From assembly GCA_027382625.1 (NCBI GenBank), contig JAJKFJ010021078.1, forward strand, positions 1 through 64,000: 64,000 nt of DNA, read 5' to 3'. Source of the DNA: Tetmemena sp. SeJ-2015 (lineage: Eukaryota; Ciliophora; Spirotrichea; Sporadotrichida; Oxytrichidae). Positions within the stretch are counted from its first letter, which is position 1. The number at the start of each line of letters is the position of its first letter. The notes below the pieces were generated by a model that had not been told where the DNA came from, searched no databases, and saw only the letters and a list, made by a program, of their open reading frames with translations. The position numbers were made by a program, and so were the translations under genes. Positions 33,615-46,021 of the stretch are shown in pieces.

Positions 33615-34783
33615 ATGAAGTTGTCGCAAAGTGTAGAGAAGCTGAACTTCAAAGCGGTCAAAGAAGATTTTGATCAACTCATGATAACCCTCAAAGAATA
33701 GAAATCTCTTCTAAAAAACTCCTAATATGGGCAATACTCATCAGTTTTGGAATCTCTAGCAGAGACAAACAGCAGAGAGTATGAGTATAATACTCCCTAG
33801 GAGTAAAGTTTTAGTCCTAACTTAAATGGAAAAGTGCAAAAGTTTAATTAAATAGTATTTTTTATTTAAGGATAGCCAATTTAAAACATTGGATAAATCT
33901 GTGTCCTTGCCTAAGATTAAAAACTCCTTTGGAGGGAATTAGGTCGATCTCTCTAAAACGAGTTTCAATAGCTCTAAACTTGGAAAGAGCTACTCTAGAT
34001 ATTCAGACAATAAACCTTCGTAGATCGTTCTTCGATCTGTAAAGTTGCTTATAGATGACTCCTAAAATACTTGATATTTTCTTAAAAAATTTCATAAAAT
34101 CAGTAGAGGAAGACTGAGACAATCACCTTTAACTGCAGAGCTCCTTGGAGAATAACGAATTCCAATACGGCTGAACCTCTCAATAAACTGAATGTGCAAC
34201 CTCTAAGCCCTCGTGACATGAAGGCTAGGGATATATACATAGACTAGAATTTGATACTCCCTCGATCCATAAACGATGCGAGATTAGATGAAAAGACCCC
34301 GCCATTCAGGCTAAATACTAAGTTCAATCCGAAGGAATATGAAGTGCCCATGGACTTCAAACTTCTAGGAAGCAGTGGCAAGAAACTACAGTATAAGAAG
34401 AAATCAAACTGGGAGCAAGAGCATAAGAAAAGGAAAGAAGAAGAGGATTAGAGACTTGGAGTGAATAGGAGATCACTTCAACAAATTAAAAGCATCTTGG
34501 AGTGTCAAACACCAAGAGAAGAAAAAGAAATTATTAAAAAGACTTTGGAGGCGGAACTAAAGTTCAGATCGACAACCATTCTACCTGCAAAGTAATATTT
34601 AATTTTAAGAATCAAGACGCAAGAACTGTTACATCAGTAGGAGGCAATTCCTTTATGAAAAATCTTTAAGAGTTTGGGATAAATGGGAATTAAAATATGG
34701 TGAGTATTAAGGGCAGTTTCTATGACAAAAGTTTCAAAAGAGATGATAAATCAACTAAGAGAGAAAAAGTTACTTTCTCTTGA
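33615..34783 (+). CDS. Unidentified Lys/Ser-rich protein
   Basis: Plus-strand gene of about 340 codons: ATG 33615 (MKLSQSVEKLNFKAVKEDFD) to TGA 34781. An N-terminal helical segment is followed by basic Ser/Lys-rich stretches (TLDKSVSLPKIKNSFGGNQ). A central block continues RDMKARDIYIDQNLILPRSI into LNTKFNPKEYEVPMDF, and a charged helix KKKSNWEQEHKKRKEEEDQR follows. AT-rich inserts near 33845-33885 and 34065-34150 and a 17-bp IES at 34590 interrupt it. The start follows TGA-containing AT-rich sequence, supporting this ATG. No known domain. It lies divergently from the LRR gene, whose start is 113 bp away. Confidence 0.55.
34590..34609 (+). other. IES, 17 bp, pointer AAG
   Basis: Repeats AAG at 34590-34592 and 34607-34609. 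Removing 17 bp joins FRSTTILPAK to NQDARTVTSVGGNSF in frame. Treating it as an 18-bp GT...AG intron would break the frame. Confidence 0.6.
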
Positions 34784-34931
34784 ATCAAGTAAGCATTCAT
34801 ATCTTAAGGTAGTGATGCTTTTTTATTTTATCATTTTTTTTAACTTTTTATTTGGGAATGATAAAAAAGAATGAGAGAGTAAAAATTAAATCGGTATAAA
34901 TTAAAATAGTATTTCTTGATGATATTTAGAT

Positions 34932-37311
34932 TCATTCAATTCCATTTATTGCTTTAAGAGAGTTTTCCATTTCATTAATCTTTTGCATGCTATTTTGCAG
35001 GTCCTACCTGCTAACACATACTTTATTTTTAATTATCTAGAACATTTTCAATCCCTCCTTTTTAAACTCAGCTGAAGCATCAGCCAGCTTTGCCCTATCA
35101 TGTATTTTCCTCAAGAACTGAACAACTACATTTGCATGCAAGAGATTCATTTCAGTTATATTATTCTTCAAGAAGTGCCAAAGCTCACCAAGGAAGGGCC
35201 TGTTGTGCAAAAATATCTAGTCCAAAATTTTAGGTTAGCTATTTGCAGTCGTCTTAAAATAAGTCAGAATAAATAAGCTCATCCGAATATATTCTAACAA
35301 TTTAATATTTTCTGACATGTTTATGATATGAATGTGCTCATGTTCACTCTTTGTATTAAATTTCTTAGCTTACTTTTATATCAAAGGGTTAATTTGATCC
35401 GATTAACTTGTAGCAGGGTTGCTTGCTAATTGTGAAATCTGTTTGTTGACTTGCTTTGCTTTTTAAGATGAATTGTTATTGTTAGCTGATTATTAGTTGA
35501 GAGGGAATTGAGAACTGTTGAAACTTGAATCCTTAGACTGGGTTTTGTTAGAGCTCTGACCTGGCAGCGGAGTCAGATCATCGTCATCATACATTAACAC
35601 TTGCTACCCTCCCTGTGTAATGATAAATAACTTGCCAATATTCAAATATTCTTTAGCGGCTGAGAATTCTGCTAAGCCTAATGTAAATTTTGAGCTTTTA
35701 GTTGAGCTATTTCTGCTAATAATCTTTCGAGCATCTCTTATTTCCTGTTATCTTCATCTCTCTTTTCCTTGCTCATCTAATCATGATAAGTAGAAGTTTG
35801 ATTTGAATTGGCTGTGAAGATGTTTTCCTTAGTCTCCTCTTAATTGAATGAGATTTCTCTTTACCTCTAATTTTAACTCAAAAGTTGAGATTAGTTTGAA
35901 GAGAAACCCTGATTTAAAACCTAACTATCTTAAGTCTACAGTCTCTGGATTGAATAGCCTGGAGTGAGGGGAGGTATCTAAACCTAAAATATAGATTTTC
36001 AGATAAAATTAATTGAAAATGAGAAATTTTAATTATAAAATATATTTTAGGGTCCAAAAACAGATTAAGATGCATGTTAGCTCTCGGAGAATCTTGGCTA
36101 TTAAGAAAAGAAAGGAGGCTGATTTTCAGGATAGTATGGATTAGGCTGCATCACTCCATAATAAGGTAATGATAGTAAGGGTTGATGATGTACTATTGGT
36201 ATATTTTAAGATTTAAGATTGTGATTAAATGGTTATTAGTTTTTTATAGATATTTGCCATTTAAAACTTTTATCTATTTGGTATAGAATTACATATTCTT
36301 GTTGCTTCTATTTATTTCAATTAGTTTGATTAGCTTTTAAGTTAGACTTTCAATTGCTATTACTTAGCCATATTAATTTTAAGTCCTTTCTCATCTATTT
36401 GCTTCACTAGCTAGCACTTACTCTAGAGTTCTGTTAATTGAGACTATTAGCACATAGCTTATTTAAGATTCTCATTCTGATTTATCTACACGTTGACTTC
36501 AGCTTAATTAACCTAAGAATTATTCTAATTTATGACAGAGTCTATTAGTTTAGAATATCTTTGATAATTACTACGTTATATCTATTTAAAACTTAGATCT
36601 AATTTGATTGCAGATACTTTTCTTAATCTATTTATTAATGCTGCAAGTTTATTCTAAATCTTGTATTATCTAGTTAGCTAAAATATCATGAATAATCTTG
36701 GCTTTGAGATTCATGTTGGGGAATAATTTATGAAGTTTGGACTTGTACTGGAGTATGAGTTTACTGTGCACCTTCCTTATTGTTGATTGGCGTGCTAACT
36801 TTGACGCTAGTCTATTAGTTGCTATTAGTTTAATTTTGCAGAATCTAAGGCTAGTTCTGGCTTTACTAATTTGGTGAATCTTTTTTCTCTTAGCTATTAG
36901 CAGATGCAGGTATTACTAAGGATTGGTTTATTGATAAGTAACCTGAGTGTAATTAGTTGCTGCTCCATTCTTTTCTTTCTTCTTTTGCTTTTTCTTTTTT
37001 AAATTCTGCTGAGTGACTTGCACAAATTATTGAGTTCCCTTTGTACTTTGCTGATCTTCCGCCTTTTGCGGTTGGATGGAAATTAGTTCTGTGATGACTA
37101 CTTCAGGTTCTTTTTTAATAAAAAATTTGTTATTAAATTTGAATGATATATAAACTGCCTAAATTACTTGATTACTGAGGACTAATCTCATTTCTCTGAT
37201 GAAAGAAAACCGAAAGTCAGAGCCCTCTAACTTCACTTCATTTTGAGGAGAGGGGCATGTTATGTTAACAGCATAAAATACTATATGCTGTGAGGGTTTA
37301 TCGCAGTTCAT
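34932..37311 (-). CDS. Unidentified Gln-rich protein
   Basis: Minus-strand gene of about 700 codons, ATG 37311 (MNCDKPSQHIVFYAVNITCP) to TGA 34932. The N-terminal ~80 residues look folded. Then come a Lys-rich patch (QNLKKKKQKKKEKNGAA), long Gln/Asn/Ser-rich tracts, a coiled coil (DEDNRKQEMLERLLAEIAQL) and a C-terminal helical domain (LLHANVVVQFLRKIHDRAKL, SAEFKKEGLKMF). The parts upstream and downstream of 36255 connect in one frame, so I treat them as one gene. A stretch ending TATATTTTAG near 35990-36050 is a probable intron. Homopolymer-length changes (for example AAAAAA at 36243-36248) shift the frame. No family recognised. Confidence 0.5.
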
Positions 37312-37650
37312 TATCAACTAATCTGCTTTTAAGTTCTATCGAACTAAATCAACTTAGGGGCCTCTATAATTACAATAAAACATCATTCAAAAATACTTAC
37401 TGTCCTAATCTTTAAAAAGTCCTTTTAAATTATTTAGTAACTCAAATATATTGGATAAGCTAGAAAATATTAAGCCATCGTTTTGTGGACTAAGACTAGA
37501 AACCCATCGTCTTGAGCTTAGACTAATAAATCACTACTATTTAAGAAGGATAGAGCAGATAGAGAGTTCTGAAATATATATGGAACTAGTCGAGAATGTT
37601 TGGAATTGAATCAAGAAGTAATCTCTCATACTTACAAGGTTTACTGCTCC
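37312..37650. other. AT-rich intergenic region
   Basis: About 340 bp between two minus-strand genes. Apart from a patch near 37480-37530 with the near-repeat ATCGT..GACTAAGACTA / ATCGTCTTGAGCTTAGACTA, nothing is recognised. Confidence 0.45.
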
Positions 37651-39119
37651 TCAATCTTAGAGGCTAGAAAATAAAAAAAATTGCATATGAATGAATAAAT
37701 ATATGTTCACTCTTTGGTTTTGATGGCTTGGCTTACTTTTATTTTAGATATGATTCATTTAAAAGCTGAATAAATTAAGTTTTTCAGGTTCTTTTTGTTC
37801 TTCTTCCATATTGATGATCGCAGTTCTATCTTTAGCGATCTACTCCTCACTTCCCTCAGATATTCCAATATCATGTGTTTGATCTTTGAGGAGTGGATCA
37901 TCCTATAGAGCTTTCTCAATTTCTTAGTTCATCTCTTGCATCACTTGCTGTTGCTAATTCAGGATCTCTATATCTTCAACACTCTCTAAGTTTTGCTCTA
38001 TCATTGACTCTTTTGCAATTTCCTCATTAAAATAAATTAGGAGCAATAGTGTCTGTGTTAAACCGACCTAGGTTAAGAAGTTTCTCTAGCTCTTGCTAAG
38101 TTTTTTGGAAACCAGAAAATAAATTCTTTTCATCCTCTTCATTTTCTACTTCCTAACTCTTAATCAAATATTTTATCAAGATATTTTTTAATTATAAAAT
38201 GTAAACAGAAAATTTAATATACCTCTCTTTAAAATTTTAACTCTCTGTAAGTTCCCCTTCAATGTTTTGTGCTTATAGCTATTTATCTTAACTTGGGATA
38301 ATCTCTTAGGCTCTATTTTAAATTATGATTTGAGGATTAATCTAATTTTGAGCAAAGCTAGGTAGTGGAGCGAACTAAGGATTAATAATTGCCATGTTGC
38401 CACCCCCAACGTACTGCTCTATTTTATTCTAGTTTGGCTGAAGTTCTGCCTTATCAATACAAAATGCAAGAACTTTGGAGCCAATAGATACATAGAGCAC
38501 CAAATTTGAAACTTAGATGGACAAACCATCTCCTATTTGAGTGAGCAGCTATAGAAATCTTGGTTTCCTGTTTGAAGTCTGCAAACTAACTGCCTAAATT
38601 TATTTGACCTTCAATGTAATTGCAGTTCATGAGTATTGCCATTCCTTTAGTTCTATCATTTGAAATTGGATGTTGAAGTAACTCTCAGTGGGTAGGTTTT
38701 TAGCTACTGCTTTTTGGAGCTTGCTTGTAGTGGCTTGGATTATGTATAATCGTTCAAATGAGGTTTTAGTTATTGGCTTTGGGTGATTCTTTCTTAGTTG
38801 AGGAGCTAGACTGGATCTTGTCAACTTTGTTTTCCATCAATAGAAAGTGGCCTTAGAAGCTCACCTGACTTGTCAAGTTAAAGTCTGAAGCAGAAATGAA
38901 AAAGAGCTTAGTGATAGTTGCAGTTGGGTCTCTAAACTGCTGCTTGAACACTCTCTTTGACTGAGTCAGGTCAAAAACTTAGATCTCGTTTTTATCGCAG
39001 AGCACGCTTACGAAACTTTAAAAGCAATCTATGTCTTTGATAGATCTGGTGTCCTCATTTTCAATTCTTAAGACTGACTATTAGTTGGATTCTATTTCAA
39101 GTGTTAGTAAAGAAGCCAT
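37651..39119 (-). CDS. Unidentified protein, WD-like N-terminus
   Basis: Minus-strand gene of about 450 codons, ATG 39119 to TGA 37651. The N-terminus (SIKDIDCFQSFVSVLCDKNE, IQVFDLTQSKRVFKQQF) resembles a WD40-type strand pair, but too few blades are seen to call a propeller. The middle contains NCNYIEGQINLGSQFADFKQ and LSIQVSNLVLYVSIGSKVLA, the C-terminus is acidic (EEIAKESMIEQNLESVEDIE, GISEGSEEQIAKDRT). An AT-rich insert near 38165-38225 and frame changes near 38770 and 38640 interrupt it. Stop placement is uncertain because the last codons before 37700 look non-coding. Confidence 0.45.
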
Positions 39120-39200
39120 CGTTTAATTACTAATCTAATTAATTCAAATTAAGAAGATGTTTATTAATCTAATTTTAATGCAAGTTATAAATTTTGGTAG

Positions 39201-40335
39201 TCATTAATCAAGGTTACTTATTTAAACATAGAATAGCAATAGAAGAATATAATTACATTTAATAAATTTGATAAAAGAATTTCTAAATTGTGAAGTACTT
39301 TGAATGAATTTTAAGATACTATGGCTCTCGTATTTTTCTAATTAAATTTAATGTATCATAGAAATTAATTGCTATGTTTGAGCGTTTTCAATTCTATTGA
39401 AGATGCCTGGAAGTGCAATTTAGTTGATATATTCTGAACTGTTGCTCTCTCCAGAGATAAGTTGACTGATTTCAATCACTACTATTTCCATCTTATAAGA
39501 GAGTCTTATTCTTAGTTATAGTGAAATCTATGATGGTTCCTGGTAGAAGACCCTATTGATGGAACTAGTTTGATATATTGAATAGAATCATGCGTATTGA
39601 TTACTAGACCTATGTTATTTTCCTCTTAAAGCAATGCTAGTATCTACGTACCCGCATAGTTGAACTATTTAGACTTTTTGCTCATCATATCGAGTGACCT
39701 AGCAAACTTAAGACATATTCTAATACTTACAAGCATAAATTTGCTTAGAGGCTAGATCAGCGATGGGATGATAAATATAGCACCTACTAGGTATGACCTC
39801 GCCTGGATGGGAGACAGTGGTTTGTTGCATCATGAAGTTATTTAGAAAGATTATGGGTTTCTTGATTTGCTTCTATGCTTCACCTTGGCTGGTGCTATTT
39901 CTGTTTTATAGTTCATCTTCATTGCTATTCTGATTCTTGCTTATATTTTCATACTTATTTATATTGGTTGAGGGTTGAATAGTGTTGCTGTTGACTTGGG
40001 CTGAGGAAGTGTTGTTATTAAGGAATTCATATCTTTGGTCGAGGGGATAAGTGGCGGGCTGAAAAGTATTTCTACATGTGAGTTTAAGAGTTGAAAGATA
40101 TTACAATTAGAAGGGTGGAGTGCTAAATATAGGAGTAGAATTTGAAAATATGCTATCTTCCTCTGTCAACATCTCATTTACTGAAATATTTATAACTGAC
40201 TTTGCATATTTTTAGTTTGAATAAATTGTTGGAGGGATCTTGATTGATGGAGTCAATAAGTGAGAGAGGGTTTGATAGATTTGAGGTTACTTAATCGAAT
40301 ATATTTGGACCACTAAACATATTTAGCTGACTCAT
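39201..40335 (-). CDS. Unidentified protein
   Basis: Minus-strand gene of about 330 codons, ATG 40335 (MSQLNMFSGPNIFDQVTSNL) to TGA 39201. A long clean block contains NISVNEMLTEEDSIFSNSTP, a Ser/Asn-rich linker and KKPIIFLNNFMMQQTTVSHP followed by GEVIPSRCYIYHPIADLAS. After it come YDEQKVQIVQLCGYVDTSIA and, in another frame, MEIVVIEISQLISGESNSSE. The middle could be an OB-type fold, but this is a guess. Inserts separate residues ~45-50 and the region near 39590. No known family assigned. Confidence 0.45.
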
Positions 40336-40541
40336 TAATCAAAAGGGGTCACATTTTAATGAAGAAGTATATAATGAATCTGCTAATTCTTATCGCCCCA
40401 TGAATTTAATGTAATCAAACAAATTTTCTTTGAAATTGTATTAAATAATAATAAATGCTAACATATTCTTATCCTTTTAAGATTTTAACTTCTTCATCAA
40501 TTCTAGGAAATTAATCTCAAGATAAAAAAGAATCAAATAAA

Positions 40542-42989
40542 ATGTCCAAGGATTTCAAGTATGGAAAGACGGTTTTCAAAAACAACTGTATCTATGATGC
40601 TTGCTTAACAATATTTGTTATCTAGATTTTGAAATGATTCTTGCGAGACAAAGAATAATGACAGCTCCTTTCTTATCAAGCGAGTAAGAATATTTCACAT
40701 GTGATAAAAGTATTTAGCTATACTTAAATATCATCTTGATATTTATAATTAAACTTTAATATAGTTTATTCCCAGGAGTGATGTATCTAGATCTGCAAGA
40801 TGAAAAGAAGATACTCCAAGAAGTGGTCATAACATAAACTTATTTCATTTTTATTTGGCTCATCCTAATATTTGCAAAATAATGCACGAAGAATAGAATA
40901 CAGCGGAGCAGCTAGCTTTACAAAATTTATTTTTTCTTTGGAGTAAAATTAATAGATAAAACTTTTTCAGGCTGCCCAAAGGAGGATTCTTAAAGCAGGA
41001 GATACAATTGTTATTACTTTTCTTTTTTGTTATTTAATTCAGAAAAACAATAAATCAGACATTTAGTGAAGGAGAGGCAGCTAAAATAATAAATCAGCTA
41101 CTCTACACCCTTCATTACTTGCATAATTTATTTATAAGAAGTAACAGATGATTCATGCCTTCATCAACCCCTCATCCATAGGATTCAAGAAGCCTCATAA
41201 TACTAGCTAAATCATTTTGTACAATCCTCTCCTAAACTCAACTTTATAGGTATCAAAAAATTTAGAAATTTTAGTTTGAATATCACTTTTCTTGTGCTGT
41301 AACAGTACCTTCTGATGATGACAGTTTCCTTCAAGACTTGAATGCTAATTCATTGTGTGTTTTAATGAGAAGCAGAGTATAGGTATTACAAAGAGCATGG
41401 CTGGATTAGACAGATTTTACATCCCTCCTGAGAGCAGAAAGCTAAAAAAGATTGGCTACAAATCTGACATTTGGAACGTCGGGATCTTAATGAGTTTAAT
41501 GCTTGGAGGTAGCATGCCCTTCAACACAACTGAAGACCTAGAGAATAACTACTACGAGGATATTTTCGACTGTAATAAACTTAAAACCCGTTCTAATGAC
41601 TTATAGAACATTAATGGGCGAATATTTCAATGGAAGCAAAGGACTTCCTAGATCACGTTCTTGAGAAAGACGTGAAGTACAGGTATTCAGCTCTTCAAGC
41701 GTTGAACCACCCATGGATAGTTGAGAACTCCCCTCCTCCAGATCTCAATTTCAATGCCACAGTAGATGAAGAACTGGAACAAGAACTTGAGTTTCAAGAG
41801 AGACTTAGAGAGGCTATGAATAAAAAGAGGCAGGAATCTTCAAGAAGCACCTACGCTTTGCAAGAAGACACTGGTGCACAAATCAGTAGCATGAGAGTAG
41901 ATCTAGTGAAGATGCCTCAATCGACGAATGCAGTTAACGACTTCAGCTCATTTGGAAACCAAACTTTCGCAAATCATAGAGCAACTGTTGGGGTGTTATA
42001 ATGTTTTATTGTAACAAGCAAATCGATTTGAAAATCCTTAAAAGAGAGCGATGTTTACTCCAAGTAGCACTCTTTAGGATTTGTCAAAATGAGAGCGAAG
42101 ATCCTGACCCTACACAAAAAGACATCTTAGATATTTGTAAAAACCCTCTTCTAGGAACTTGATGAGGACGAGGATGATTTTATAGATAAGAAAGATGTAT
42201 GCAGGTACCTCAAACTTCAATGCTCCAAAGCGGATGACCTATTCTCATTTGGTAACGTAAATAAAAATGGGCAACTATAAAAGTAATATATAATTTGTTT
42301 GTGTACTGGTTAATTATAAGCTTGGCATCTTTTATAAAAGCAAACAGAGACTAACTTGAGAATGAATTGGTCGAGTGGTTGAAGATTGCAATCGGAGATG
42401 ACAGTCTTGCTATGCCTCTCGAAGATTTCAAAGTATTGATCAAGAGGTTATTTAAACTTAATTTCTTATTAAATCTTAAATTGATGATAATTCTTTCAGA
42501 GTCCAAATACTTCCCTATATCTGAAGATCTAAATGAGATTTTCAGAGAGCTCGAACTTTACATCAAGAAAATTTATTCAATAAGCGAGGACTAAAGCTTC
42601 AGAGATTAAGCAAGTGCTTAAAATTTGAGATAGACGAAAGCTGCACCTATTCTTAAGCATCATACTGGCAAAAATAATTTTTCAAGAGAAATTCAGAATA
42701 TTCTTAATTTTTTTGGAATAATGAATCAGCAAAAATTGAGGATAAGTCTGCAGCTTTAGAAGAGGAGGAAAGTCTATTAAATCAATAAAAGCTTTTGAGA
42801 GACTAGCAACTCCAATTTTCGAGAGCAATTACAATGATCAATAAAACTTAAAAGCCAAAGGCGAAAGCCTCTCAGTTCTAAGATTCTTCCTTCACAGAAC
42901 AGTAAAGACTATTTGTGCAAGATGAATTCTTGGCTCATCTATTTAAGATGGGAAAGCCAGGCTTGAAACAAATATCCTAATCTTCTTGA
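40542..42989 (+). CDS. CDPK-like kinase, degenerate HRD
   Basis: Plus-strand gene, ATG 40542 (MSKDFKYGKTVFKNNCIYDA) to TGA 42987. Kinase features: FLIKRV (VAIK-lysine region), EVAHPNICKIMHEE, EGEAAKIINQLLYTLHYLHN, KSMAGLDRFYIPPES in place of APE, KSDIWNVGILMSLMLGGSMP, and the DFLDHVLEKDVKYRYSALQA helix ending HPW. Where HRDLKPEN is expected the frame reads MIHAFINPSS, and no clear DFG is seen, so it is probably a pseudokinase or lacks a displaced segment. The C-terminal half has an EF-hand loop (DEDEDDFIDKKD) and a second, weaker one (NVNKNGQLENE). Three IESs with pointers CTTGC, TGG and AACT are clean. Family: calcium-dependent/CaM-type kinases. Confidence 0.65.
40600..40644 (+). other. IES, 40 bp, pointer CTTGC
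   Basis: Repeats CTTGC at 40600-40604 and 40640-40644. Removal joins NNCIYDAC to ETKNNDSSFLIKRV in frame, removing a TGA. Confidence 0.75.
40824..40858 (+). other. IES, 32 bp, pointer TGG
   Basis: Repeats TGG at 40824-40826 and 40856-40858. Removal joins EKKILQEV to AHPNICKIMHEE, the expected kinase helix-C to beta-4 sequence. Confidence 0.65.
42273..42356 (+). other. IES, 80 bp, pointer AACT
   Basis: Repeats AACT at 42273-42276 and 42353-42356. Removal joins FGNVNKNGQL to ENELVEWLKIAIG, completing an EF-hand-like loop. Confidence 0.65.
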
Positions 42990-43092
42990 ATTTCTCTAAT
43001 TTCTGCTTGATAGAATTGGTTGGACGATGAATCCGGTGAATAGATGATAAATTAACACGTCACTTATATCTTGCTGCTCATCATCACTTCCT

Positions 43093-43509
43093 TCAATTTT
43101 GCTTCTTGAGTTGTTAGACTTCTTGCAATTTATTTCTGACATCTGCGTAGCTTTCATATCTTCTTGCGACTAGATAGACCTGTAGGATGAGGACTGCTGA
43201 TGTTGCGTTAACGAGGAAGTTTCTGTAAGTTCTATAGAGGTCCTCATAATACCTGGCCTTTCCATTTACATCGTGGGGCTCGTGCATCTTCATCAAGTCA
43301 GTGTAGAGGATTATTATCGAGATGACGTTGATAACTGCAATCAAGAGGAAAAAATGGATCGTCTTCCCGTTTAGCTTGAAGTTAAACTTCAGGATCAGTT
43401 TGATTACTCCATGGATTTGCTTTCTAGCGATACCTGTTGCAAGCAGTATCAGAAGCAGCATCATGAAAGGAATAATTCCAAAGCCTAGAAATTTCTCGTA
43501 AGCGCCCAT
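43093..43509 (-). CDS. BAP31-like ER membrane protein
   Basis: Minus-strand gene of 138 codons with no insert: ATG 43509 (MGAYEKFLGFGIIPFMMLLL) to TGA 43093. Three hydrophobic helices (about residues 9-27, 48-68 and 100-118) and a short charged tail resemble BAP29/BAP31 proteins, which chaperone membrane proteins at the ER. The similar element is the third helix region, YRTYRNFLVNATSAVLILQV followed by ARR, where BAP31 has FRAQRN and a hydrophobic helix ending RR. The tail (NKLQEVQQLKKQN) is shorter than usual, so a coiled-coil extension may be missing or lie beyond an insert. A generic polytopic protein is the alternative. Confidence 0.5.
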
Positions 43510-43607
43510 TTTAGTTCAAACAATTATTAAAAGATTCTAATTAGTTTCTTAATCTAAGATAATAGCAAAGAAATTTTTAAGTGAAAGTAAAATTTATACG
43601 ATCTATT

Positions 43608-45901
43608 TCACATGATTCTATTTACCTAGAGTTTCTTTGTGATTGGATCTTCATACATGACTCTGATATCATTATTTTAGTCAAACTGAAAAATCCCATT
43701 GGCGGCTGGTATCTCCTTTAACAACTATTCTTCTGTACTGAACACAAATAAATTCTTATAAATTTTTGCTTCTTTGCATCGAATTATTTCTTGAGCTTTA
43801 TCTAATAAATCTTTCTATCAACTATCATTAGATAGTCATCGCTGTTCAGATTTTAGATTTTAGAATAGAAAATAGACTAAGGCGTATCCTAGAGCTTTGA
43901 TGAGATAATATGCTGAGAAGTGAGTTGCATCTTTGATCCGTAATTGACATTTATTATCAACTGATAGATGTAGAAGTAACCCTCTTTGCTTAGGATGAAC
44001 ATCCTCAGTGAATTCATATAAAATAAAATTCTCCTCTTGATGGATGTGAACTTTTACAATTTGTTCTAAGTCTAAGGCTCCATGCTTATTTAAGACCTCG
44101 ATATCTTCCTTAGATATCTTATTTTGCTTGTCTCTTAGTAAAATAACAATTTCCTTTAAGTAGAATTTAAAAACTGCCATATAGTTTAGTTATTGATATT
44201 CTGACTGTTCTAACTCAATATATTCTTGTTGAAAATCTTCTGACTGCTAAGAGCCAATGCTAAATTTTTGCTTTTACTTTAACTTTGAAGCAGTTTATTC
44301 TGCAAAATCAATAGCAAAAAAGTCTACTTAGTTCTATCCAATTAACATAAGTAAATTGAACTGTTCCAAGAATTTAAACTTGACCACTTTCCTCAACTGT
44401 GTATTAACTTTTATACTTTAAGTTATTTGGAAGGTAAGTAAGTCTGCGAATAGCAGATGGCACTCATATATTTCCTAAGTGTTTATTTCTGATTAATCCT
44501 ATGTCAAATCTAAATAGCCCTGACATTCAGAAAGAATAATCAGATGCTCTTAACTCAGTGACAGACTTTTAAACTTAAAGTACTTGCTGTTATTGATTTG
44601 GCATTCAAAGTTATTCCCAACCAAATTAAATTAAATAAATAAATCGTAGATTAAAACTCTATCTTCAAATAAGTAGCAGGCTAAATTATTCGAGAGCTTT
44701 TTAATCTTAAGCACCTAACTCTTTTACAAATCTTTTGGCAATTTAATTTTCTTATCGTTAATGATAATTACATTTTCCTTGGACTAAGAATTCCTATCCT
44801 AGATTGTTTTCAAAATTTTGTCCTATTAAAAGCATTTCAAACTTGCTGCTGGGTTATGATTTCTGTGATAACTAGTTTAGAGACAAAAGCTAAATTTTAT
44901 AAACTTACCTTTGCAATTAAAAAGAGAAAAATAATTTTTTATGGTATGACTTGAAAGCATAAACCCCTTAAAGATTATTCTAGAGCATGATACAGTTTTC
45001 ATCTGAATAAATAATTCTTGCTTTCTCGAGACCTGTTTTAGCTTTGGAGACTTGCTTCATATTTTTATCTAGAGAGATAAGAAAAAGTTCATCATCATTT
45101 GCGTCTTTGCATAAAATGATAAAGCCATTTACAAAAGAAGTTGCATCAATTAAGACTAGATTTTAGGCTTTGCAAGAGAAAAGTTCTTTACCCTCTAAAT
45201 ATAATGCCTAATCAGTCTTTGTAATGACTTCTCCATTTTTAGACGAGAAGATCTTTTATAGATCCTCAGCTGCATAGTAAATGTTAGAGTCTGTAAAGAC
45301 TAGAGTTTAAGTTGGCTTGCTTAGTTTAACAACTATTGCACTTTTAGATCCTAGATCATCTTGAGTGACAAGGATAGTAGTTTTCCGAATTAGAAAGAGG
45401 GATGACTTCGCTCAAAATTACTTAAGGGTAAGAGTATATAGGAAGTTGCAATCCAAGGTTAAAAGTGTAAACTTGCTGATGAAACTTATTCTTTTCTATG
45501 TTGAATACGAGCAGCCAAAGATTGAATTTATCCACTATGATGGTATTAAGATATTTATTTCCCTCTATATGGCAGCAGCTCGCAGTAACAGCTTGCTCAA
45601 TTCTTTGTGGCTTAGAAACTCCCAGCTCCTGAAACTCTATCTCAGAATTTAATCCCTGTTTTGAATATCGGATGATTGAGAGCTAATTTTTCTTGTCAAG
45701 TATACTGAAGTAGCACTGCTCATTGCAAAATTATATGCTCTTCCATTCTTCTTCAAACTCAACTTCTTATAGCTTAGAGTCTAGGCTAAAGTCAGAAATT
45801 AAAAATTTAGAAGACTTGAAAGATGCAAACTTTAGTTTCCTATTAGATGTTTTGTATATCAGAAAGTTTTGAACTATCTTCAATTGAAAATCTTCCATCA
45901 T
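43608..45901 (-). CDS. Beta-propeller-like protein
   Basis: Minus-strand gene of about 750 codons, ATG 45901 (MMEDFQLKIVQNFLIYKTSN) to TGA 43608. The N-terminal ~450 residues repeat a beta-strand pattern with Asp/Asn-rich turns (EEWKSIQFCNEQCYFSILDK, NTIIVDKFNLWLLVFNIEKN, FVNGFIILCKDANDDELFLI), typical of a propeller. The rest includes HLIILSECQGYLDLTQ and the C-terminal IPAANGIFQFDQNNDIRVMY. Frames connect across the internal Met at 44180, so it is one gene. Single-base shifts near 45370 and 43815 have no pointer. An insert near 44850-44930 may be an intron. No family assigned; candidates include vesicle-coat or kinetochore-type propellers. Confidence 0.5.
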
Positions 45902-46021
45902 TCAAGAATTATAATCACAGTTATGAATTTGAAAATTAATTTTAGCAAAAGTTTATTATCAGTGTGATAAAAGCTTTGATTATCTAGATTTATAAATTTG
46001 AATTTAAATTGGGAAAACAGA

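Noticed and set aside
34592..34609. 18-bp GT...AG intron
   Set aside because: Removing it breaks the frame, whereas removing 17 bp between AAG repeats keeps it.
38627..38824. Minus-strand frame MTRSSLAPQLRKNHPKPI
   Set aside because: The initial part overlaps the better-supported frame of the 37651-39119 gene in a different register, so its Met is not a real start, although its later part may be a shifted piece of that gene.
44180..44182. Internal Met MAVFKFYLKEI as a separate gene
   Set aside because: The minus frame is open and protein-like for hundreds of codons upstream, joining it to the 43608-45901 gene.
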